DNA of 20,404 nucleotides. It comes from a virus. A program made the translations under genes and the position numbers. Positions 7,027-14,633 of this stretch are shown here, in pieces. The stretch's first letter is position 1, and each line of letters begins with the position of its first letter. The stretch covers positions 17,095 to 37,498 of IMG/VR virus record IMGVR_UViG_3300030060_006682. One strand, 5' to 3'. The notes below the pieces were generated by a model. The model saw nothing but the letters and a program-made list of their open reading frames with translations. It made no database searches and was not told where the DNA came from.

Positions 7027-8052
7027 CTAAGAAACATTACCAAAGGAACGTTGAATACCTGCAACACCAAATTGGTTAGCAGCTGTTTGCTGTGCTGCTG
7101 TTCCTAATGCTCTTCGATACTCAGAATCAGCAGCAAGATTCATTTGTTCTTGTTTTGATTTCATTATTCTTTGAATATTAGATGGTGTTGCTTCCATTTG
7201 GAATAAACCTCTAATTAACCTGTCTTGAGCTGTTTGGCCTGCTCTATTAAGAAAATATTGTCTAAGAGGCTCTGTACCAAACTGCAATGCTGTTGATCTT
7301 AAAGCTTCTCTATTTCTTTTATCAGACTCATACTTATCAAGAAGTTTAAATGCTTCTAATTGTTTTTTTACATTTGTGTCTATATCTCCTAATGGATCAG
7401 ATTTAGTAGTAGGTTCAATTCCTTCTTTTTCTAATTGTTTTTCAATTCTTTTTGCTTGTACAGGATTTACTAAATAATTTTTAGGATCAGTTATATCAAC
7501 TATTCTTGGTTTATCACCTTTCTTACCTCTTCTATCTAAATCTGTTCTGTCACCGGTAATAAGGTCAACTGTTCCGGCAAAAATCCTTGGTACTCCAGAA
7601 TAAGGAGTACCTTTCTTTACTATCTCAAACTGAGGTTCATTCCCACCTAATCCACTGTAAGGAATTTGTCTTATCTCCTCATTTGATCCTAATCCTTTAA
7701 ATTCCAAGTCTGGATTTATCTTAAGTACACCTGCTGTATCTCCAAATATTCTTCCTTGTTTGATATCTAAACCCTTTACAGTTTTAGGTAATCCTAATGC
7801 ACCCTCAACAAAACCTGAGTCACGCCCACTCATATCTATAGCTTCAAAACCTGGTGGTAATTTATTTATTCCACCAAAAGCTTCGGATATTTGTGAAAGA
7901 TCCTGTATCTTTCCATAAGGGCTAGTACTCTTAACTTTTTCTACAAGAGTAGGAGCTAGATCATCACTTAATCCAAGAACGTTTTTCCGAAAGTCATTAA
8001 AACGTTCTATAACACTTTTTCTTTCTTTTTTTTCTGATTTTTCTTCAGACAT
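7027..8052 (-). CDS. Hypothetical virion-block protein, 341 residues
   Basis: I do not recognise a family. The N-terminus is very charged (MSEEKSEKKERKSVIERF). The middle (60-190) is Gly/Asp/Pro-rich with mixed content, and the C-terminal third (230-341) is helical and Ala/Gln-rich, including MKSKQEQMNLAADSEYRRA followed by a Gln/Ala run. Such a C-terminal pattern recurs in the next two or three genes and suits proteins packed inside the virion or in a tail assembly. The ATG lies 2 bp after the stop of the Gly/Ala-rich gene, so the pair is probably cotranscribed and coupled. No catalytic motif was seen. Confidence 0.7.
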   Translation of the reverse strand: MSEEKSEKKERKSVIERFNDFRKNVLGLSDDLAPTLVEKVKSTSPYGKIQDLSQISEAFGGINKLPPGFEAIDMSGRDSGFVEGALGLPKTVKGLDIKQGRIFGDTAGVLKINPDLEFKGLGSNEEIRQIPYSGLGGNEPQFEIVKKGTPYSGVPRIFAGTVDLITGDRTDLDRRGKKGDKPRIVDITDPKNYLVNPVQAKRIEKQLEKEGIEPTTKSDPLGDIDTNVKKQLEAFKLLDKYESDKRNREALRSTALQFGTEPLRQYFLNRAGQTAQDRLIRGLFQMEATPSNIQRIMKSKQEQMNLAADSEYRRALGTAAQQTAANQFGVAGIQRSFGNVS

Positions 8053-8054
8053 AA

Positions 8055-8834
8055 TTAGTAATTAAATCTTGCAGTTAGTGCTGCACCTGCTTGTTGTGCA
8101 GCTGTAGCTCCCATTCCAAGAGCAGCTTGTTGCATGTTTTGAGTGAGGGCTGCGTTTGTAGCAATGTTCTGTGCAATACCCCTTGCTGCAATGCTTCTTG
8201 AAAACTCATCTCTCTTAGCTTGCTCTGCATACTTTCTTACTGTTGGAAGAATAATATTTTGAGCATCTCTTAACGCCTCAGCATCTTTTATAGTTCTTAA
8301 TCTTCTACCGGCATCTAAACCTGTTGGACTTAAAACATCAAGTGCATCACCCATTGGAGGAACTACGCCATAACCTGAAACGGGAGGTAATGGAGAACCT
8401 GTCATAGGTTCGCCGGATACTGATCCATATCCTACTAGACCGGCTGTTCCTCTTCCTGCTCTGCCCCCAGATCCTGCACCAAAGCTACCTGCCTGACCTG
8501 CTAATGCAGCTGTTCCTAATACTCCGGCACCTGCAGCTATATTTTGACCTAAAACATTAGCTAGTGCTCTATTTCTAAGTGATTCTCCTACTAAACCAGT
8601 TTTAGCTAATTGTTTTATACCCTGTCCTCCTGCAAATCGACCTGCCGCTGCAGCACCTCGTCCTACTAATCCAGCAGTTCCCAAACCACCTGTGGCAGCC
8701 CCTAAACCAGCTCCTAATGCAGCCTCTCCTAAATTACCTCTTCGTAAACCTGGTGCAGCCCCAGCGACGGCTCCAATTACAGGTAAATATTTCATCCCTG
8801 CCATAACTAATGGTGCTAGTGCTACTGGTGCCAT
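8055..8834 (-). CDS. Gly/Ala-rich, membrane-seeking putative virion protein, 259 residues
   Basis: I do not recognise a family. Residues 1-135 are strongly Gly/Ala/Leu-rich and hydrophobic (LAPLVMAGMKYLPVIGAVAGA, then repeated GxxxG-like patterns), resembling glycine-zipper membrane-inserting segments. A Pro/Gly-rich linker follows (about 135-170), then a helical Ala/Gln-rich C-terminus ending in QQAGAALTARFNY. Composition of this kind is common in phage proteins that are ejected with the DNA and enter the host envelope; that role is an inference here. It is separated from the next gene by 2 bp. Confidence 0.65.
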   Translation of the reverse strand: MAPVALAPLVMAGMKYLPVIGAVAGAAPGLRRGNLGEAALGAGLGAATGGLGTAGLVGRGAAAAGRFAGGQGIKQLAKTGLVGESLRNRALANVLGQNIAAGAGVLGTAALAGQAGSFGAGSGGRAGRGTAGLVGYGSVSGEPMTGSPLPPVSGYGVVPPMGDALDVLSPTGLDAGRRLRTIKDAEALRDAQNIILPTVRKYAEQAKRDEFSRSIAARGIAQNIATNAALTQNMQQAALGMGATAAQQAGAALTARFNY

Positions 8835-8896
8835 CTCGTTCTTAAATACTTGTTGTTAATATTTTAAATTACGTATTCTTTTAAAATTTATAATAT

Positions 8897-9535
8897 TTAT
8901 CCAAATCCACCCATAAGTGCTCCTCCAAGAGCACCCGCAGGTCCTCCCCCTATAAATCCTTTAATACCTCCTCCTATTGCTCCACGAGCACTAAATAATC
9001 CTGGTCTGCCTGCTTGACCTTGAATAATACCTGTAGGATAAAGACTCTTTTCATCATAAATAGATAAATTAGGTGCAAGCTGTGCAGAGGCAGCATTACC
9101 TCCTCCAAAAATTGTTCCGGCCATACGATTATCACCATTACCTTTTTTAAAAGAATCTGCGTAAGACTTTCCTTCATCTACTCCAGCTGAAAACTTATCA
9201 CGGAAACTTCTATTATCTTTATCATTTGATAAACTCTGCAATTTTAAACTATCTGAAAAAGATATACCACTTGCGTCACCAAACCCTGGGCTATAAACTT
9301 CAGGTCCAAAACGTGGAGCATTTCGTAAAAGACTACTGGAACCAAACGTTGAAGGATTTCTATCTAGAAAGCTTTTAGTAGCCGCAAAAGATGTTAACGG
9401 AGAACGAGATGAAGAAGTAAAATCTATATTTGAATTACCTAAGTTACCGAAACGATCGAAAGTGGTGGACGAGGAATTATTATCACCTCTTCCAAATAAA
9501 CCACCAGCAAATCTTTTTATTGTTTCTAATACCAT
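8897..9535 (-). CDS. Putative virion protein with C-terminal glycine-zipper segment, 212 residues
   Basis: I do not recognise a family. The start MVLETIKRFAGGLFGRGDNN resembles a short amphipathic helix. Residues 20-150 are polar, Ser/Asn/Phe-rich and probably extended or disordered. The last 30 residues are Gly/Ala-rich and hydrophobic (IGGGIKGFIGGGPAGALGGA), a glycine-zipper-like segment able to insert into membranes. A role in genome delivery or tail-envelope contact is plausible but inferred. Gaps on both sides are short (62 and 34 bp), within the single leftward operon. Confidence 0.65.
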   Translation of the reverse strand: MVLETIKRFAGGLFGRGDNNSSSTTFDRFGNLGNSNIDFTSSSRSPLTSFAATKSFLDRNPSTFGSSSLLRNAPRFGPEVYSPGFGDASGISFSDSLKLQSLSNDKDNRSFRDKFSAGVDEGKSYADSFKKGNGDNRMAGTIFGGGNAASAQLAPNLSIYDEKSLYPTGIIQGQAGRPGLFSARGAIGGGIKGFIGGGPAGALGGALMGGFG

Positions 9536-9569
9536 CAGATCTTACTTCTTTTCTAAAATTATAGAATCA

Positions 9570-10133
9570 CTATGCACGTAAACCTGTACCATAAATACTA
9601 CGTGCTACTTGTAATACTTCTGCGTTAGTGATCTCTCCAGCTTCACTCAAAGTCTTCTCTGCTTCTGCCATGTTTAGATATTGTCTACCTGGCTGACTAG
9701 CTTCTTGCTTTGCATACATTAAAGCTAATTCATTTTGAAATTTTAAATTTTGTAATTCTGCTTGTGCTATAAACCTATCCATACCAGAACCCATTGGTTG
9801 AGAATAATTGGACTGCTGTTTATTTGTACCCATCATTGATCCAATCGCACTCATTCCTCCTTGTAAAGGAGCTTCGACTAATTTATATCCTGTGGCTAAT
9901 GTTGCAAGTGAGCCTACAGCTTCAGGAATAGGTCCAGGTGCATTAGCTGATCCTGCTAACGTATCACGAAGAAAAGCAGGTACTTGATTTTTCTTTTTCC
10001 CTAAACCTTTTCTTACAGCTGCCATCCCAGTCTGTGTTGCCTTTGTTCCTATTACACCGGCGGCTTTTAAAAGATTATCTAGAGCCGGTCCTAAAACTTG
10101 ACCACCATAACGCATACCTTGAGCTGCTGACAT
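9570..10133 (-). CDS. Putative virion protein, 187 residues
   Basis: I do not recognise a family. The N-terminal two thirds are Gly/Ala/Leu/Met-rich with several moderately hydrophobic segments (residues 8-30 and 70-105). Residues 117-187 form a likely helical region (FIAQAELQNLKFQNELALMY then AEAEKTLSEAGEI) with a coiled-coil look. The layout, hydrophobic Gly/Ala-rich part plus helical Gln/Glu-rich part, is shared with the neighbouring gene at 8055-8834. The ATG overlaps the stop of the gene before by one base (TAATG), and a GAGGT site lies about 9 nt upstream inside that gene. Confidence 0.65.
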   Translation of the reverse strand: MSAAQGMRYGGQVLGPALDNLLKAAGVIGTKATQTGMAAVRKGLGKKKNQVPAFLRDTLAGSANAPGPIPEAVGSLATLATGYKLVEAPLQGGMSAIGSMMGTNKQQSNYSQPMGSGMDRFIAQAELQNLKFQNELALMYAKQEASQPGRQYLNMAEAEKTLSEAGEITNAEVLQVARSIYGTGLRA

Positions 10134-10657
10134 TAGACACTTACCTCGTTGCTAGGGAATTTACCTGCTGTATTAGGATCAATTGTAGCATTAGCACTTG
10201 CTGCGCTAGTCTGAAAAAATTGCCTTATATTACTAGGAACTACCGCTTGTGGTGACCTCCCAGTATTTGAATCTACTGGACCTAACAAACCAACTTCTTC
10301 TGCTGTCGGAGCATCTCCCTCTCTCTTAAATTCTGTTGCATATTTACGAAGAAAGATATCTGAAAATTCTTTATTTCCAGAGGTAAATTGACTATTTGTA
10401 GTCTGTGACAAAAGATTAATATCTTCTCTACGTTGATCAGCATCTTCATTTAAAAACATTCTTCCTGTATAAAATCCTTCTTGGTCAGGATTACTTTTGT
10501 AAGCTCTAAAGAATTGATTTTCATTAGGATCAAATCTATTCGAAAATGTAGGATTAGGTCCTGTAAAACCTCCGAAGATTTTTTCCCTATTAGGGTCTTT
10601 ATTAAAAGCTTCGTCCCTAGAGTTTGTTCTTTTGTTAAGATTTACAATTTTAACCAT
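10133..10657 (-). CDS. Hypothetical virion-block protein, 174 residues
   Basis: I do not recognise a family. The chain is polar and rich in Asn, Phe, Arg and Asp (for example PNPTFSNRFDPNENQFFRAYK), with no membrane segment and no catalytic motif. It could be a small virion or tail protein. Translation is well supported: AAGGGG lies 5-6 nt before the ATG, formed by the last codons of the holin-like gene, and the stop overlaps the next start in a TAATG junction. Confidence 0.65.
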   Translation of the reverse strand: MVKIVNLNKRTNSRDEAFNKDPNREKIFGGFTGPNPTFSNRFDPNENQFFRAYKSNPDQEGFYTGRMFLNEDADQRREDINLLSQTTNSQFTSGNKEFSDIFLRKYATEFKREGDAPTAEEVGLLGPVDSNTGRSPQAVVPSNIRQFFQTSAASANATIDPNTAGKFPSNEVSV

Positions 10658-10659
10658 TT

Positions 10660-11049
10660 TTACCCCTTATTTACTTGACTGGTAATATGTACCACTTTCG
10701 CCTCATCCTCTTCCGAAGCCCCTGATTTTTCGAGGGCGCGAACTTTTTCGGCGGCCGAGGCAGGTAACCATTTGTTTGCCATATACTTAGCTATTGTCAA
10801 AATCTCATTACGAGACAGTTGACCGTCGCCCACGGTTTCAACTACCAACTCGAAAGCTTTATCAACTTGTGATCCACTCCATTTGCCTATATTTTTATCG
10901 AGTATGGGATCAATGATATCGTAAGCTTTTTTAATTAATTCGCCTTTTTTTAAAACAGCTAAAGCAACACCATTAGTCTTTAAAAAGACGGCTATCGCAG
11001 TAAGTCCTGCTCCAAGAGCTGCAGCGATGATCGGTTCTAAAAAAATCAT
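10660..11049 (-). CDS. Small single-membrane-segment protein, holin-like
   Basis: The 129-residue product has one clear N-terminal hydrophobic segment (residues 5-24, EPIIAAALGAGLTAIAVFLK). A soluble helical domain follows with KKGELIKKAYDIIDPILDKN and FELVVETVGDGQLSRNEILTI, and then an acidic tail. One membrane segment plus a helical domain of this size resembles small phage holins of the LLH-type superfamily, which make membrane lesions for lysis. No endolysin gene adjoins it, so a membrane-anchored virion accessory is an alternative. Parts of the gene have more GC-rich codons than its neighbours (26 of 60 bases at 10741-10800), which may mark separate acquisition. Confidence 0.5.
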   Translation of the reverse strand: MIFLEPIIAAALGAGLTAIAVFLKTNGVALAVLKKGELIKKAYDIIDPILDKNIGKWSGSQVDKAFELVVETVGDGQLSRNEILTIAKYMANKWLPASAAEKVRALEKSGASEEDEAKVVHITSQVNKG

Positions 11050-11087
11050 AATTTGTTCTTTAATACTTCTAATTTAGCAAAGGTTTC

Positions 11088-12671
11088 CTAGATAATCCTT
11101 GGAAAGACTTCTTTTGTTCCTTCCCCAATACCTTCCTCTCCTCTTCCCGCCATACGGAAAAGATAATTGAATTTTTTGCGTCCAAGAGAATCTTCCCCTT
11201 CAGTATCTGCAATACTTTCTAAAATATTTGTAGGAGCTGGATAAGTATATTTAGCTGTTCCTTCCTTACTGTCTACTGCAAAACCTATAGTCGGATCTCC
11301 ATTTGGCGATGGATTAATTTCAATACCTTTTGCTTTTCCTCCCATCTCTCCAGTTCGAAGAATACTTTGTGGTGCAAAGGATGAAATAAAATCATCTGCT
11401 TTTTGAGTTGTAGTAACAACATCTATATCTCCTAATGCACCAGAAACACCTTCTTGATCTTTTTGATCTTTATATTTTTGTGCAATATTTGCTAAGGCAA
11501 TACCTTCGAGAGTTTGATTATCTAATCCAAGTAAACCTTTGTTTCCCCTAAGTTTTGAATATTCCTGTTGAACTTCGGGACTTTGCAACCTTTTCTCTCT
11601 AGTCTTTTGAATAATTCTGTTTCTTGCAGCATCACGTTCTTCTTTAGAGTAATTAGGACCGGCCATTATCGCTTCAAAAGCTGATTGATCTTTTCCTGCT
11701 AACTCATTGGGACTACTGGTTCCTTCATTACCCATTAACTGACTTCCCATGTTGACAAGTTTATCAACTGCCCCCTTATTGACTGCATCTTGGGTTGGCG
11801 CGAAATTTGGGACATTAGTATCATCTTCTCCAGGTGCAACATCAGGATTATCTAGTAAATCTGAATCATTTGGTATCGAATTCTTAAGAAAACCTTTAGC
11901 TCCTGTAGGATCGTTACTTACATCTGTTGCAAATGGCTGATCATCTGTACTTACATCTACGTCAGGTAAATTTACAGCTTTAGGTGTCTGTCTATCAGTC
12001 AAACTATCTGCAACTGTTGGGTTTTGTGTAAGTTCTGCCCCTTGTTTTGTAACCCTGCCAAGAATATTGGTTCCTGTCTGATTATTTACTATTGGTTGAT
12101 CTAAAACTTCTCCTGGAGATTCAAAATCATTAGATTCTGTGTTTACGGAACTAGGATCATATCCTACAAATTCAAAATTAGCATCAAGTGGTGCATCTGT
12201 AACATTTTGCATATTATTTTCACGTCCTTGTCTAGTTAATATAGTTTCTCTGTTTTCCTTTCCTTTAGTTCTGGCAAGATCCTTGTTTAGCTCTGTTATT
12301 TGCTCATTCATCTCCATTTTGTTCTCTTTCTTAATTCTCTCCTTTTCTGTGAAGTTCCGTAACATGTCTTCAGCCTTTGATTCCCTTGCACCAGCTCTAA
12401 TCTTCTCTTTTTCTAACTCAAATTCACGATTTCTTTCATCTTGAAGTTCCTGATAACCTAATCTTGCACCCCCCTGTACACTACGCATCAAACCTTGACC
12501 AATATTACCCACTAAATTGCCTGCTTTTTGTAAAACATTGGGTTCCCGTCCAAAATTTCTTGAAAAATCATAGACTTCTGGAGCCATTCTCATCTTTTCT
12601 TCAGAATCACGGGGCATTGGCCTCCCTGTCATACGTGAATAAAGTTCATAATCCTGTGGAGATATAGGCAT
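11088..12671 (-). CDS. Large hypothetical protein, first gene of the leftward operon, 527 residues
   Basis: I do not recognise a family. Residues 1-70 contain a folded-looking start (MPISPQDYELYSRMTGRPMP) and a Gly-rich segment. Residues 75-140 are a highly charged coiled-coil stretch (RNREFELEKEKIRAGARESK and beyond). Residues 145-310 are Asn/Asp/Thr/Pro-rich and probably disordered. The C-terminal 200 residues are mixed and better ordered. I chose the ATG at 12669-12671; an in-frame TTG nine codons upstream (12696-12698) is possible, and neither has a good Shine-Dalgarno sequence. Being first in the leftward operon it would be abundant, which fits a structural or internal virion protein. 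Confidence 0.7.
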   Translation of the reverse strand: MPISPQDYELYSRMTGRPMPRDSEEKMRMAPEVYDFSRNFGREPNVLQKAGNLVGNIGQGLMRSVQGGARLGYQELQDERNREFELEKEKIRAGARESKAEDMLRNFTEKERIKKENKMEMNEQITELNKDLARTKGKENRETILTRQGRENNMQNVTDAPLDANFEFVGYDPSSVNTESNDFESPGEVLDQPIVNNQTGTNILGRVTKQGAELTQNPTVADSLTDRQTPKAVNLPDVDVSTDDQPFATDVSNDPTGAKGFLKNSIPNDSDLLDNPDVAPGEDDTNVPNFAPTQDAVNKGAVDKLVNMGSQLMGNEGTSSPNELAGKDQSAFEAIMAGPNYSKEERDAARNRIIQKTREKRLQSPEVQQEYSKLRGNKGLLGLDNQTLEGIALANIAQKYKDQKDQEGVSGALGDIDVVTTTQKADDFISSFAPQSILRTGEMGGKAKGIEINPSPNGDPTIGFAVDSKEGTAKYTYPAPTNILESIADTEGEDSLGRKKFNYLFRMAGRGEEGIGEGTKEVFPRII

Positions 12672-12796
12672 CGTGTAAAAATTGGTACTCTTTATCAATT
12701 AATTTTAAGTTCTATACATTTGAGGAGCGATTCCCCCTACTGCGCCTTTAAAAACCTCATTTTTGGGAAAAAAAAATTAGAGCTATCAGGCCGCAG

Positions 12797-13048
12797 GTAT
12801 CAAATGATACAGGCCGAAACAAAAAAAAGAAATATAGGCACAAACAGTGACAAATGATACAAACTCATGTATATTTTGACGAAAATAGGCACAAATGTTA
12901 CAAAATGTGGCGCAAAATCCCCGATAATTTGACAAATGAACCAACTTAGTATCCAAATCCTGTCAAACTCCTGGTATAAATTGTTACAACAGTTTTAACT
13001 TTTACAACTTTCGGTTAGCTCCACAAGATATTTAGGTACAAATTATAC
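12797..13048. repeat. Family of five degenerate 14-15 bp dyad-like sites
   Basis: The copies are GTATCAAATGATAC (12797-12810, a perfect inverted repeat about an AA centre), GTGACAAATGATAC (12847-12860), GGCACAAATGTTAC (12888-12901), GGTATAAATTGTTAC (12973-12987, one base longer) and GGTACAAATTATAC (13035-13048). A further partial match, TTGACAAATGAACC, lies at 12929-12942. The consensus is G[G/T]NACAAATGATAC. All are in the same orientation. They look like operator sites for a dimeric regulator or iterons for an initiator protein. Confidence 0.7.
12876..12904 (+). promoter_or_regulatory. Weak sigma70-like promoter candidate overlapping a repeat
   Basis: TTGACG (12876-12881) is followed after 17 bp by TACAAA (12899-12904). 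The third dyad-like site (12888-12901) covers the spacer and part of the -10, a layout typical of repression. The -10 match is poor, so this is only a candidate. Confidence 0.25.
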
Positions 13049-13248
13049 AAATTCTCCAAATTAGCTTGACAAAACGCCCCAAAACGTCCCAGTTTTACGA
13101 AATTTTTTGGGATAAACAAAAGAGGGGAAACAGATATCATGTAATTAATTATTAATTAAATACAAATGGCAAGACTTGTTGAAAACTTTTAAAAGGTATT
13201 TTTACTCATATATTGATTAATATTTCAATACTTATTAAGTTACTCAAA

Positions 13249-13260
13249 ACTTATATAAGT
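13249..13260. repeat. ACTTATATAAGT palindrome, copy 2
   Basis: A perfect 12-bp palindrome lies 63 bp before the first rightward gene and shares 11 bases with 176-186. It could be a regulator site or promoter element; evidence is limited to sequence and position. Confidence 0.35.
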
Positions 13261-13323
13261 GCGCTAATATATTTATATAGGTTTTAAACCTTTTTACATC
13301 CCTTATTATTTAGGACTTTTCAA

Positions 13324-13518
13324 ATGAAACTAACAAAGAAACAAGCTTACAACGATTACAAAGAAATTATCTTAAATACTTATGAAAGTATGAGAGACTT
13401 TAAAAAGTCTTTCTCTGACTGTGACTTAAGGTATGACTGGTCAATTTATGTTGATCAGTTAAACAAAGACGGATTAATTACAGATAATCAAGTAAATAAC
13501 TGGTCAAATCCTTTTTAG
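13324..13518 (+). CDS. Small early protein, 64 residues
   Basis: This is the first gene of the rightward block. The product is charged and aromatic, starting MKLTKKQAYNDYKEII and ending in YVDQLNKDGLITDNQVNNWSNPF split over residues 42-64. The pattern 'D-x-L-x-K-D-G-x-I-T' followed by a terminal W-S-N-P-F reminds me of a small unnamed protein seen in marine cyanophages; this is from memory and not tested. No enzymatic motif is visible. A TTAGGA site lies 9 nt before the ATG. As a leading early gene it may modify host functions, but that is only inference. Confidence 0.7.
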   Translation: MKLTKKQAYNDYKEIILNTYESMRDFKKSFSDCDLRYDWSIYVDQLNKDGLITDNQVNNWSNPF

Positions 13519-13565
13519 GGTTTGACTTCTTACTATTTATTAATCAATTTTTATTATTTAAAATT

Positions 13566-14282
13566 ATGTCAAAACAAAATTTAAACGGCCGTATATTATT
13601 CGAGGGTTTATCCCCAATTAATGGGAAACCTATTGTAATTATTGCTACTGGTTTTAAGGAAAAATCAGCAAATCCCAAAACAGGTTTTATGTTACAGACT
13701 TGGATTATATCAACTGAGTTAAAACCTAATGAAGCTTTTAAAACTAATGAGAATGGATATGGGGAAAGTGTCTGCGGTGACTGCCCACACGCCTTGTACA
13801 ATGATCCTAAGAAAAATGGCTTTGCTCCTTGTTACGTCAGAACTTACCATGCGCCTAGATCGGTTTTTGAGTGTTATAAAAAGGGGAACTATCCACATAT
13901 TAAAAATGATTGGCATTTATTTGATAATTTGCCTGTAAGATTAGGATCATTTGGTGATCCATGTTGCATACCAGTAGAGATACTTAAAAATATTATTTCA
14001 AGATGCTCAAAACATACTGGCTACACTCATCAGTGGCGCAAACCATACGGCCAACATTTAAAGGGGATTTGCATGGCTAGTGCGGATGGGATGAGAGACT
14101 ATATTGAATCAACTAGTCAAGGTTGGACTCCATTCTTAGTTAGAAAATCTACTGATGAAGCTCCTAAAGGTGCATTAATTTGCCCTGCATCTGCTGAGGC
14201 AGGTAGGAAAATAACTTGTGCAGATTGCACCTCATGTGATGGCGTATCACGTCCTAAAGGCGTTGTAATAATAGCTCATTAG
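13566..14282 (+). CDS. Cys-rich phage/plasmid protein of unknown function, 238 residues
   Basis: The product resembles a widely distributed family of uncharacterised proteins on phages and plasmids. Visible signatures are LQTWII (43-48), a Cys pair C70xxC73 in CGDCPHA, CYV (89-91), RLGSFGDP (125-132), TGYTHQWR (151-158), CMASADGMRD (169-178), CPASAEAG (206-213) and a C218xxC221xxC224 cluster near the end. The Cys clusters suggest bound zinc or an iron-sulfur cluster; no biochemical role is established to my knowledge. It lies near the start of the early block. There is no Shine-Dalgarno sequence. The 12-mer TTTAAACGGCCG occurs inside its 5' end and again 65 bp after its stop. A hairpin begins at the stop codon. 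Confidence 0.8.
   Translation: MSKQNLNGRILFEGLSPINGKPIVIIATGFKEKSANPKTGFMLQTWIISTELKPNEAFKTNENGYGESVCGDCPHALYNDPKKNGFAPCYVRTYHAPRSVFECYKKGNYPHIKNDWHLFDNLPVRLGSFGDPCCIPVEILKNIISRCSKHTGYTHQWRKPYGQHLKGICMASADGMRDYIESTSQGWTPFLVRKSTDEAPKGALICPASAEAGRKITCADCTSCDGVSRPKGVVIIAH
13580..13591 (+). repeat. TTTAAACGGCCG, copy 1
   Basis: A 12-bp sequence made of two joined palindromes (TTTAAA and CGGCCG) lies at codons 5-9 of the Cys-rich gene. An exact copy lies at 14347-14358, so the repeat nearly brackets the gene. Confidence 0.4.
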
Positions 14283-14337
14283 AGTGGTTTCAATCCACTC
14301 TCTAAGGGTTTATATATCTATTTATATTAAACCTTTA
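14281..14337 (+). terminator. Two consecutive hairpins after the Cys-rich gene
   Basis: The first stem pairs AGAGTGG (14281-14287, touching the TAG stop) with CCACTCT (14295-14301). The second pairs TAAGGGTTTA (14303-14312) with TAAACCTTTA (14328-14337), with one G-U pair in RNA. No strong T-run follows either stem, so termination would be weak; an RNA-processing or stabilising structure is an alternative. Confidence 0.4.
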
Positions 14338-14346
14338 TAGAGTGGC

Positions 14347-14358
14347 TTTAAACGGCCG
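14347..14358 (+). repeat. TTTAAACGGCCG, copy 2
   Basis: An exact second copy of the 12-mer at 13580-13591, in the non-coding gap before the next gene. Confidence 0.4.
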
Positions 14359-14386
14359 CTTATGTTCAATCTATTTCTAATTTATT

Positions 14387-14629
14387 ATGGAAAATCAATC
14401 ATCCAAAAATTTAAAACTACAACAAAGTAAAATTAAATGCTTACTTGATGAAATAACTAGCCCTTATTATCAATTGGAAGTTATCTCAAACTTAATTAAA
14501 GATATAAGAGATAAAGACGCTAAAAGACATTTAATGGATCAATATTTTGATATATTCGAAAATAATTTAGATGAAATACAAGAAAATTTAAATAACATAG
14601 TTTATTTTGATCCCACCCCACAAAACTAA
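14387..14629 (+). CDS. Small helical hypothetical protein, 80 residues
   Basis: I do not recognise this protein. It is almost wholly helical, with two amphipathic stretches (about 8-45 and 48-70) rich in Lys, Asp, Leu and Ile, and looks like a small helical-bundle or coiled-coil protein. It has an ordinary ATG but no clear Shine-Dalgarno sequence, after a 104-bp gap containing two hairpins. Another small gene follows after 4 bp. Confidence 0.6.
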   Translation: MENQSSKNLKLQQSKIKCLLDEITSPYYQLEVISNLIKDIRDKDAKRHLMDQYFDIFENNLDEIQENLNNIVYFDPTPQN

Positions 14630-14633
14630 AACA

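Larger units (their letters stand above)
12672..13323. promoter_or_regulatory. Divergent control region between the two gene blocks, possible origin
   Basis: This 652-bp gap has no supported gene on either strand. It separates leftward virion genes from rightward small genes, so it must hold promoters for both. It contains the dyad-symmetric repeat family (12797-13048), TTGACA or TTGACG hexamers at 12876, 12929 and 13066, an A-rich run at 12768, a direct repeat ATAGGCACAAA (12834-12844 and 12885-12895), an AT-only-rich tract at 13141-13160 and the palindrome ACTTATATAAGT (13249-13260). Repeats next to an AT-rich tract also fit a replication origin. None of these functions is proven by sequence alone. 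Confidence 0.7.

Noticed and set aside
8974-9177. Second minus-strand frame of 67 codons within 8897-9535
   Set aside because: It lies wholly inside another gene, starts without a ribosome binding site, and lacks the compositional shift seen in the true overlap at 1367-1881.
12139-12444. Plus-strand frame of 101 codons inside the 527-residue gene
   Set aside because: The Ser/Phe/Leu-rich product is the reverse image of a charged coiled-coil coding stretch; no Shine-Dalgarno sequence and opposite to the operon.
12721-12770. TGAGG (12721-12725) and CCTCA (12755-12759) followed by TTTTT, considered as a plus-strand terminator
   Set aside because: A five-pair stem with a 29-base loop is weak and no plus-strand gene precedes it.
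12797-13048. Repeat family considered as a CRISPR array
   Set aside because: Units are 14-15 bp, degenerate and unevenly spaced, with no constant-length spacers and no cas genes.
13544-13916. Minus-strand frames opposite the Cys-rich gene
   Set aside because: They are antisense to a clearly conserved protein and out of step with the rightward operon.
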